Assembly: GCF_000442275.2 (NCBI RefSeq)
Contig: NZ_KE557306.1
Coordinates: 840,959 to 904,958, forward strand
Direction: 5' to 3'
DNA from: Litoreibacter arenae DSM 19593
GTDB lineage: Bacteria; Pseudomonadota; Alphaproteobacteria; Rhodobacterales; Rhodobacteraceae
Length of the DNA: 64,000 bases
Part shown: positions 57,899-64,000 of the stretch, piece by piece
Numbering within the stretch: the first letter of the stretch is position 1
Layout of the letters: each line of letters starts with the position of its first letter
Notes under the pieces: model-generated
What the model saw: the letters and a program-made list of their open reading frames with translations, nothing else
The model's database searches: none
What the model was told of the DNA's origin: nothing
Translations under genes and position numbers: made by a program

Positions 57899-59932
57899 AT
57901 GTCCGACCATGACCCTCTTGTGATCTTTACCCCTTCCGGCAAACGCGGTCGTTTCGCCAAAGGCACGCCCGTGCTGACGGCTGCGCGCCAGCTAGGGGTC
58001 GATCTGGACTCGGTTTGTGGCGGGCGGGGTATCTGCTCCAAATGTCAGGTGACGCCATCTTATGGCGAGTTCCCCAAGCATGGCGTGACAGTCCGTGACG
58101 GTGCCCTTAGTGAGTGGAACAGTGTCGAGCAGCGATATGACGACAAGCGCGGCCTACCCAAAGGCCGCCGTCTGGGCTGTCAGGCGCAGGTCCAGGGCGA
58201 CATTGTCATCGACGTGCCCGCTGAGAGCCAAGTCCACAAACAGGTGGTCCGCAAGCGGGTCGAGGCGCGGGATATCACGCTCAACCCGTCGACCAAGCTG
58301 TTCTATGTCGAGGTCGAGCAGCCCGACATGCACGAACCCTCCGGCGATCTGGAGCGGCTGGTCAAAGCGCTGCGCCATGACTGGGACCTGCCCGAGCTGG
58401 AGGCCGATCTGGGCTTGCTCAAGACGCTGCAACCCATCCTGCGCAAGGGCGAATGGAAGGTCACCTGCGCCGTGCATCTGGGCGACGCCACATCCGGCCC
58501 GCGTATCATGCATATCTGGCCGGGCTTCTATGAAGGCACCGTTTACGGGCTGGCGGTCGATCTGGGCTCAACCACTATCGCAGGGCATCTGTGCGATCTG
58601 GCGACCGGCGAGGTCGTGGCGTCCTCCGGCATCATGAACCCGCAGATCCGCTTTGGCGAAGACCTGATGAGCCGCGTCAGCTATTCCATGATGAACCCCG
58701 GCGGTGCGGATGAAATGACCCAAGCCGTCCGCGAGGGCATGAATGCCCTGTTCGCGCAGGTCGCGGAAGAAGCACAGATAGACCAGAATCTGATCGTCGA
58801 CGCGGTCTTCGTCTGCAATCCGGTGATGCACCACCTGTTTCTTGGCATCGACCCGTTCGAGTTGGGGCAAGCCCCCTTTGCCTTGGCCACGTCTGACTCA
58901 CTTTCTTTGAGGGGCATGGAGTTAGGCCTCGACCTTCATCCATCCGCCCGCGTCTATCTTCTGCCCTGCATCGCGGGCCATGTGGGCGCGGATGCAGCGG
59001 CGGTGGCCTTATCAGAGGCCCCCGACAAATCGGAGGATCTCGTGCTGGTCGTCGATGTCGGCACCAATGCCGAAATCCTGCTGGGCAACAAAGACAAGGT
59101 GCTGGCCTGCTCGTCCCCAACTGGCCCCGCTTTCGAGGGCGCCCAGATCAGCTCCGGCCAGCGCGCCGCCCCCGGCGCGATCGAGCGGGTGGAAATCGAC
59201 CCCGTCACCAAGGAACCACGCTTCCGTGTCATCGGCTCCGACCTATGGTCCGACGAAGACGGCTTCGAGACGGTCGTCGCCGAGACAGGCATCACGGGCA
59301 TCTGCGGCTCCGGCATTATCGAGATGGTGGCCGAGATGCGTCTGGCGGGCATAGTCGACGGCCCCGGCCTGATCGGATCACCTGAACAAACCGGCACAAC
59401 CCGTTGTTTTCTCGATGGAAGAACCTACAGCTATCTCGTCTGGGAAGAGGGTGATCGCAAGATCACCGTGACCAACCGCGACATCCGCGAGATCCAGATG
59501 GCCAAGGCAGCGCTCTACTCCGGTGCGCGTCTGCTAATGGACAAGTTCGGTGTCGACAAAGTCGACCGCGTGGTGCTGGCGGGCGCTTTCGGGGCGCATA
59601 TCAGCCCCAAACACGCCATGGTGCTGGGCATGATCCCCGACGCGCCGCTGGACAAGGTGACCTCCGCTGGCAACGCCGCCGGAACCGGTGCGCGGATTGC
59701 ACTGCTCAACACCGACGCCCGCAGGGAAATCGAAGAAACGGTTCACAACATCCACAAGATCGAAACCGCCATCGAGCCACGCTTTCAGGAGCATTTCGTG
59801 AACGCCTCCAACATCCCCAATGCTGTGGAGCCGTTCCCGATCCTCAACTCCATCGTCACCATCCCGCAGATCACCTTCAACACGGGCGGCGGGGACAAAG
59901 ACGGCGGGCGACGCAGGCGCAGACGCTCTTGA
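57899..59932 (+). CDS. RamA-like corrinoid reductive activator (2Fe-2S ferredoxin plus ASKHA domain, DUF4445)
   Basis: Predicted ATP-dependent protein that reduces oxidised cobalamin back to cob(I)alamin. The N-terminal ferredoxin domain has C40, C46, C49 and C94 as 2Fe-2S ligands. A linker to about residue 200 leads to the ASKHA ATPase region: GLAVDLGSTTIAGHL near residue 222, LVLVVDVGTNAEILLGN near residue 380 and VVLAGAFGAHISPKHA near 558. At 677 aa it is in the size range of RACo/RamA-like activators. Lies 125 bases after the desaturase gene, so may have its own promoter. In roseobacters this family has, to my recollection, been linked to methionine synthesis from B12. Confidence 0.87.
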   Translation: MSDHDPLVIFTPSGKRGRFAKGTPVLTAARQLGVDLDSVCGGRGICSKCQVTPSYGEFPKHGVTVRDGALSEWNSVEQRYDDKRGLPKGRRLGCQAQVQGDIVIDVPAESQVHKQVVRKRVEARDITLNPSTKLFYVEVEQPDMHEPSGDLERLVKALRHDWDLPELEADLGLLKTLQPILRKGEWKVTCAVHLGDATSGPRIMHIWPGFYEGTVYGLAVDLGSTTIAGHLCDLATGEVVASSGIMNPQIRFGEDLMSRVSYSMMNPGGADEMTQAVREGMNALFAQVAEEAQIDQNLIVDAVFVCNPVMHHLFLGIDPFELGQAPFALATSDSLSLRGMELGLDLHPSARVYLLPCIAGHVGADAAAVALSEAPDKSEDLVLVVDVGTNAEILLGNKDKVLACSSPTGPAFEGAQISSGQRAAPGAIERVEIDPVTKEPRFRVIGSDLWSDEDGFETVVAETGITGICGSGIIEMVAEMRLAGIVDGPGLIGSPEQTGTTRCFLDGRTYSYLVWEEGDRKITVTNRDIREIQMAKAALYSGARLLMDKFGVDKVDRVVLAGAFGAHISPKHAMVLGMIPDAPLDKVTSAGNAAGTGARIALLNTDARREIEETVHNIHKIETAIEPRFQEHFVNASNIPNAVEPFPILNSIVTIPQITFNTGGGDKDGGRRRRRRS

Positions 59933-59966
59933 CGCCACCGCGCGGCACACATAAATCAGGCTTTAG

Positions 59967-60040
59967 GCGGGTATGGTGAAAAGGTATCACGGCAGCTTCC
60001 CAAGCTTTAGTTACGAGTTCGATTCTCGTTACCCGCTCCA
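59967..60040 (+). tRNA. tRNA-Gly(CCC)
   Basis: A 74-base tRNA. The acceptor stem GCGGGTA pairs with TACCCGC, the anticodon loop TTCCCAA has anticodon CCC, the T arm is ACGAG-TTCGATT-CTCGT and CCA is encoded. The anticodon stem GCAGC/GCTTT has one C-T mismatch and one G-T pair, as may occur in this isoacceptor. Confidence 0.92.
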
Positions 60041-60046
60041 AATCTC

Positions 60047-60520
60047 ATGACAGACATTCCCTACCATACCCCTCTGGACGCAGACGCCCTTCGCGCCCTT
60101 GACATACCGGAGCCGTGGTCTTTCGGCGTCGCGGATCGCACGCGGTTCAGCGAGCTGGACCCGTTGGGCCACATCAACAACGCCGCCTATCTGGGTTGGT
60201 TCGAGAGCTTCCGCATCCAGTATATGCAGAGCTACGGCATCGCTTATACGGGCGGCGACGCACCGCAACTGGTGCTGCGACAGGTGCAGGTCGACTATCT
60301 GGCCGAGATGAAGCTCGCGGAGGATTACATTGTCACAGGTCGTGCAACTGTGCTTCGCAATTCGAGTTTCAGAATGGACTATGCAGTCTGGTCCGGCGGA
60401 AAACTGAGGACCACGTCGCATGCCATTATCGTGCTGCTCAACGCAGACGGCACGAAACGTCCGATGAGCGCCGGGATGCGAAACTTGCTCAAGACCCGCG
60501 ACGGCGCGGTCGACGGCTAA
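60047..60520 (+). CDS. Acyl-CoA thioesterase (4-hydroxybenzoyl-CoA thioesterase-like hotdog)
   Basis: Hydrolyses an acyl-CoA. The single hotdog domain of 157 aa has the catalytic-type motif [20 protein letters not shown] near residue 35. Specificity is unknown. The ATG lies only six bases after the CCA of tRNA-Gly, so there is no room for a ribosome site outside the tRNA; either the message is leaderless after tRNA processing or the gene is read from a tRNA-spanning transcript. Its stop overlaps the convergent pgi stop by four bases. Confidence 0.88.
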   Translation: MTDIPYHTPLDADALRALDIPEPWSFGVADRTRFSELDPLGHINNAAYLGWFESFRIQYMQSYGIAYTGGDAPQLVLRQVQVDYLAEMKLAEDYIVTGRATVLRNSSFRMDYAVWSGGKLRTTSHAIIVLLNADGTKRPMSAGMRNLLKTRDGAVDG

Positions 60521-62118
60521 TCGGGCTGGCGCAGATAGTTCAATAGCAGACGGGTGGAGCTGTCCTTGCCCTCCTCCGACGCCTCGCCCCGCAGCACGGG
60601 CGTCAGCGCATTGGCAAGCTCCTTGCCCAACTCCACGCCCCACTGATCGTAGGAGTTGATGCCCAGCATCACCCCTTCGACAAACACCCGATGCTCATAT
60701 AGCGCAATGATCTGGCCTAGAACAAAGGGTGTCAGCTTCGGATAGACAAGCGTGGTCGAAGGCCGGTCGCCGGAGAACACCCGATGCCGCGCCTGACGGT
60801 TCAACTCGTCGCCGGTCAGCCCGCGCTTGGCCATGATTGCGGTCGCCTCTTCGAGGCTGCGACCCACCATCAACGCCTCGGACTGCGCAAGACAGTTCGC
60901 CGCCAGCAGCTCGTGCTGATGTGCCAGCGCCGGCTCGTGCCCCTCGCGGGCGACCATGAATTCACACGGGATCACCCGCGTGCCTTGGTGGATCAGCTGG
61001 TAGAACGCATGCTGCCCGTTGGTGCCCGGCTCGCCCCAGACCACAGGGCCTGAGTTCACTTCCAAGGCAGAGCCATCCATCGCCACCGACTTGCCGTTGC
61101 TCTCCATTTCAAGCTGCTGGAAATAGGCAGGCAGCCGCGTCAGGCGCTGGTCATAGGGCAGCACCGCGCGGGTGGCATGGCCGCAGCCCTGATTGTTCCA
61201 GATGCCGACCAAGGCCAGCATGACGGGCAGGTTGCTACCCAGCGGAGCTTCGCAGAAGTGACGGTCCATGTCATAGCCGCCGCGCAGGAACCGGTTGAAA
61301 TCATCCGGCCCGATGGCAATCATCAGTGACAGGCCAATCGATCCCCACATGGAATAGCGCCCGCCGACCCAATCCTCGAAGCCGAACACGCGCTCCGGCG
61401 CGATGCCGAACTCGGCGGTTTTCTCATCGGCGGTTGAGAGGGCCGCGAACTGTGCGCCGGTATCGGACACGGATGTCGCCATCCACTCCTGCGCTGTGCG
61501 GGCGTTGGTCATGGTCTCGATGGTGGTGAAGGTCTTGGAGGCCACGATCACCAGTGTCGTCGCAGGGTCCAGCTCTCGCAGCGTATCGGCCACATCCGCG
61601 CCATCTACGTTGGAGACAAAATGCACCCGTGGCCCGTCGTGATAGGGTGCCAGCGCCAGCACAGCCATCGCTGGCCCAAGGTCGGAGCCGCCGATGCCGA
61701 TATTGACCACATCAGTGATCGCCCCGCCCTGCCCTTTGAACGTACCGCTGCGCACGGCGTCGGCGAACTCGGCCATCCGGTCACGCGTGTTGCGTACGCC
61801 GGGCATGACGTCCTCGCCATCGACCAGCACCGCACGGTCTCCCATCTCGCGCAACGCGGTATGGAGCACCGCGCGGTCCTCGGTTTCGTTGATCTTCTCC
61901 CCCGCAAACATCGCATCGCGTCGCGCCTCGACCCCTGCGTTCGTTGCCATCGACAAAAGCAACGCACGGTCGTCGGCCCCGATATGGGTCTTGGAGTAGT
62001 CGAACAGCATATCACCATGCCGCAGCGAATACTCCGCCGCGCGGTTCGGGTTGGCGTCGAACAGCTCCGCCAAACTGGCGCGGTTGTCGGCGCGGGCTTT
62101 CAGCTCTCCCCAGTCCAT
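60517..62118 (-). CDS. pgi: Glucose-6-phosphate isomerase
   Basis: Interconverts glucose-6-phosphate and fructose-6-phosphate. The SIS-domain signatures [14 protein letters not shown] near residue 145 and [19 protein letters not shown] are complete, with the PGI motif [19 protein letters not shown] near residue 350. The ATG at 62118 shares one base with the pgl stop (TGATG) and gives 533 aa. Last gene of a zwf-pgl-pgi operon feeding the Entner-Doudoroff and pentose pathways. Confidence 0.97.
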   Translation of the reverse strand: MDWGELKARADNRASLAELFDANPNRAAEYSLRHGDMLFDYSKTHIGADDRALLLSMATNAGVEARRDAMFAGEKINETEDRAVLHTALREMGDRAVLVDGEDVMPGVRNTRDRMAEFADAVRSGTFKGQGGAITDVVNIGIGGSDLGPAMAVLALAPYHDGPRVHFVSNVDGADVADTLRELDPATTLVIVASKTFTTIETMTNARTAQEWMATSVSDTGAQFAALSTADEKTAEFGIAPERVFGFEDWVGGRYSMWGSIGLSLMIAIGPDDFNRFLRGGYDMDRHFCEAPLGSNLPVMLALVGIWNNQGCGHATRAVLPYDQRLTRLPAYFQQLEMESNGKSVAMDGSALEVNSGPVVWGEPGTNGQHAFYQLIHQGTRVIPCEFMVAREGHEPALAHQHELLAANCLAQSEALMVGRSLEEATAIMAKRGLTGDELNRQARHRVFSGDRPSTTLVYPKLTPFVLGQIIALYEHRVFVEGVMLGINSYDQWGVELGKELANALTPVLRGEASEEGKDSSTRLLLNYLRQPD

Positions 62119-62765
62119 CACGGTGCCCAATGCACGGTTGCGTTCGCCAGGACGGTGCGGATCGGCGCTTCCAGACGGGTGGAGTGTTGCGCCCGCTCCA
62201 GCGCCTCGCGTTTTTCCTTGCCCGCGATCAGCACATGGGTGCTCATCGCTTCCTCCAACACACGGCCGCTCAAGGTGACACGCGGCTCCAGCCCGTCAGA
62301 GGCCTCGACCAGCATCAAGTCGGGCGCGTCGGGCGCCAAAGCCGCTTCCAGATCGGGCGAGCCGGGGAAAAGCGACGCGGTGTGCATATCCTCGCCCATG
62401 CCGACCACCAGCACCGACAAGGGCAAATGGGCGGAGATGTCGGGCAGTTTATCACCGTCCGGACGGATCGAGACGTAGTTCGCCGCGGCCGCCTTGGAGG
62501 TCAACAACCGCGCGCGGATCATCCGCTCGTTGGAGCGTTCGTGGTCGGCAGGCACCCGCCGTTCGTCCCCTGCAAGGACAGTTATACGCTCCCATTCCAG
62601 CGGCGCTGCGCAAAGCGCATCGAACACCGGACCCGGCGTCGAGCCACCGGGAACGGCGAAACTGGCCGTGTCGTGGGTCATCAATGCTGCGTTCAACTCC
62701 CCCGCCAATGCGTTGGCAAGGTCGAACATCATCAGGTCGCGGTCGGGGTATTCGATGAATTCCAT
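62118..62765 (-). CDS. pgl: 6-phosphogluconolactonase
   Basis: Hydrolyses 6-phosphogluconolactone, the second oxidative step after Zwf. The glucosamine-6-phosphate isomerase/lactonase fold (PF01182) shows [16 protein letters not shown] near residue 44 and [17 protein letters not shown] near residue 130. The ATG at 62765 overlaps the zwf stop by one base (TAATG), giving 215 aa. Confidence 0.94.
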   Translation of the reverse strand: MEFIEYPDRDLMMFDLANALAGELNAALMTHDTASFAVPGGSTPGPVFDALCAAPLEWERITVLAGDERRVPADHERSNERMIRARLLTSKAAAANYVSIRPDGDKLPDISAHLPLSVLVVGMGEDMHTASLFPGSPDLEAALAPDAPDLMLVEASDGLEPRVTLSGRVLEEAMSTHVLIAGKEKREALERAQHSTRLEAPIRTVLANATVHWAP

Positions 62766-64000
62766 TATTTCAGCTCCCTCCATCGCCGCCCGTCACGGTG
62801 CAGCAACATCAACGCATCTTCGGGGCCGGTGGTTCCCGGCTCGTATTGCGCAGGCTTGTCGCCGCGCTTCTGCCAGCCTTCGATGATCGGGTCGGTCCAG
62901 GCCCAGGCGGCCTCGACCTCGTCACCGCGCATGAACAGCGTCTGGTTACCGCGGATCACATCCATGATCAGCCGCTCGTAGGCGTCCGGCACATCCGCGC
63001 CTTCCGGCCCGAGCGCCTCGGCAAATGTCATGTCCAGCGGCACGTCCACCAGACGCATACCCCCCGGCCCGGGCTCCTTGATGGTTACGCGCAAATCCAT
63101 GCCTTCGTCCGGTTGCAGCCGGATCGCCAACACGTTGGCCTTGCTTCCCGCGTCTTCCTCGAAGATGGAGTGCGGCACTTCTTTGAACTGGATCACGATC
63201 TCCGACATGCGCGCCTTGAGCCGCTTGCCGGTGCGCAGGTAGAACGGTGTCCCCTTCCAGCGCCAGTTGGAAATGTCGACCTTCATCGCGATAAAGCTCT
63301 CGGTCTTGCTCTCGGGGTTCTCGGAATGCTCGATATAGGACGCCTGATCCTCATCCGCCGCATATTGCCCGCGCACGATGTTCTCGGCAGCAACGGGATC
63401 GAGCGCCCGGATCACCTTGAGCTTTTCGTCACGCACGGCGTCCGGCTCGAATTGCGAGGGCGGCTCCATTGCGGTCAGGCATAAAAGTTGCATCAGGTGG
63501 TTCTGGATCATGTCCCGCATGGCGCCGGATTTGTCGTAGTACCCCCCGCGCCCGCCGACGCCCACGGTCTCGGCCACGGTGATCTGGACGTGGTCGATAT
63601 ACTGGGCGTTCCAGAGCGGCTCGAACAGCATGTTGGCAAAGCGAACCGCCATCAGGTTCTGCACGGTTTCCTTGCCCAGGTAATGGTCGATGCGGTAGAT
63701 TTGATGCTCGTCGAAGCTGGCAGCCAGAACGGCATTCAGTGCCTTGGCCGAGTCCTGATCGCGACCGAAGGGCTTTTCCACGACAATGCGGCTCTCAGGG
63801 TTGGCGATTTTGTGCTTGTGCAGTCGGGTGGCCAGATCGCCGAACAGGCTTGGACCGACCGAGAAATAAAACGCCTGCACCACGTCCTTGCGCACCAGCT
63901 TGGCCAGCTTGTCCCAGCCGCCCTCGCCCTTGGCGTCGATGGCGGTGTAGTGAAGCTGCCCCAGAAACGCCTCTACAACATCCGGCTTGCGCTTCTGCTC
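62765..64000 (-). CDS. zwf: Glucose-6-phosphate 1-dehydrogenase, partial (5' end outside window)
   Basis: First step of the oxidative pentose/Entner-Doudoroff route. The visible 411 residues contain the catalytic motif RIDHYLGKETVQNLMA and VVEKPFGRD and run to the normal C-terminus. The frame is open to the window edge, where the codons GAG CAG AAG are read. About 75 N-terminal residues including the NADP-binding GxxGDL are missing, judging from the family length near 485. Confidence 0.96.
   Translation of the reverse strand, partial: EQKRKPDVVEAFLGQLHYTAIDAKGEGGWDKLAKLVRKDVVQAFYFSVGPSLFGDLATRLHKHKIANPESRIVVEKPFGRDQDSAKALNAVLAASFDEHQIYRIDHYLGKETVQNLMAVRFANMLFEPLWNAQYIDHVQITVAETVGVGGRGGYYDKSGAMRDMIQNHLMQLLCLTAMEPPSQFEPDAVRDEKLKVIRALDPVAAENIVRGQYAADEDQASYIEHSENPESKTESFIAMKVDISNWRWKGTPFYLRTGKRLKARMSEIVIQFKEVPHSIFEEDAGSKANVLAIRLQPDEGMDLRVTIKEPGPGGMRLVDVPLDMTFAEALGPEGADVPDAYERLIMDVIRGNQTLFMRGDEVEAAWAWTDPIIEGWQKRGDKPAQYEPGTTGPEDALMLLHRDGRRWRELK

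Overview
The window looks like a chromosomal segment of a high-GC alphaproteobacterium of the Rhodobacterales (roseobacter group). The evidence is the set of gene families (CckA with a CtrA-type site, LexA boxes of the GTTC-N7-GTTC class, an L21 protein with a long C-terminal extension, several dimethylglycine/sarcosine-dehydrogenase-like flavoproteins, TRAP and branched-chain-amino-acid-type ABC uptake systems, and a RamA-like cobalamin activator beside a methyl-THF:corrinoid methyltransferase) and the strong GC codon bias. It is mostly core genome and densely coded. I found no intergenic gap above 300 bases and no prophage, CRISPR array, plasmid or conjugation genes. The one mobile element is an IS30-type insertion sequence at the left edge.

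Layout. 1-1070: IS30 element. 1198-12246 (minus strand): a phosphate block read as obg, proB, proA, phoR, then pstS-pstC-pstA-pstB-phoU-phoB, with a three-repeat Pho box in front of pstS. 12303-15545 (minus): GNAT acetyltransferase, LysE exporter, ribosomal proteins L27 and L21, and a DUF2059 protein. 15727: tRNA-Ser(CGA). 15922-19454 (plus): a LysR regulator and flavoprotein 1, each preceded by nearly the same 19-bp palindrome. 19444-22118 (minus): a radical-SAM/DUF4130-UdgX DNA-repair pair with a LexA box. 22179-26925: glyoxalase II, HpaI-type aldolase, and a divergent TRAP transporter. 27013-33821: PQQ-type sugar dehydrogenase and a complete branched-chain-type ABC transporter. 33926-40276: flavoproteins 2 and 3 around a DUF2254 membrane protein. 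40349-50355: DUF1330, alaS, recA (with LexA box), a sulfotransferase-like gene, cckA (with CtrA-type box), an RsmB-like methyltransferase and guaB. 50470-53926: a UPF0178 protein, an AT-rich acyltransferase, rlmE and ppx/gppA. 54191-59932 (plus): a one-carbon/cobalamin cluster. 59967: tRNA-Gly(CCC), followed almost directly by a thioesterase gene. 60517-64000 (minus): pgi, pgl and a zwf truncated by the window edge.

How the parts could work together. The three flavoproteins have the two-part build (FAD oxidoreductase plus GcvT-like folate domain) that oxidises N-methyl groups and passes them to tetrahydrofolate. The 54-60 kb cluster holds a methylene-THF reductase, a methyl-THF:corrinoid methyltransferase and a RamA-like ferredoxin/ASKHA activator, which could move those methyl groups on to cobalamin and methionine. 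The joining of these two groups is inference. A second theme is regulation visible in the DNA: two LexA boxes (recA and radical SAM-UdgX), one CtrA box (cckA), one Pho box (pstS), a paired LysR-type operator, and strong hairpins after each of the three solute-binding-protein genes that head a transporter operon.

The most original leads are the predicted SOS control of the radical-SAM/UdgX operon, the paired 19-bp operator around the LysR-flavoprotein pair, the one-carbon/cobalamin set, and a small conserved sequence element that follows stop codons at four places.
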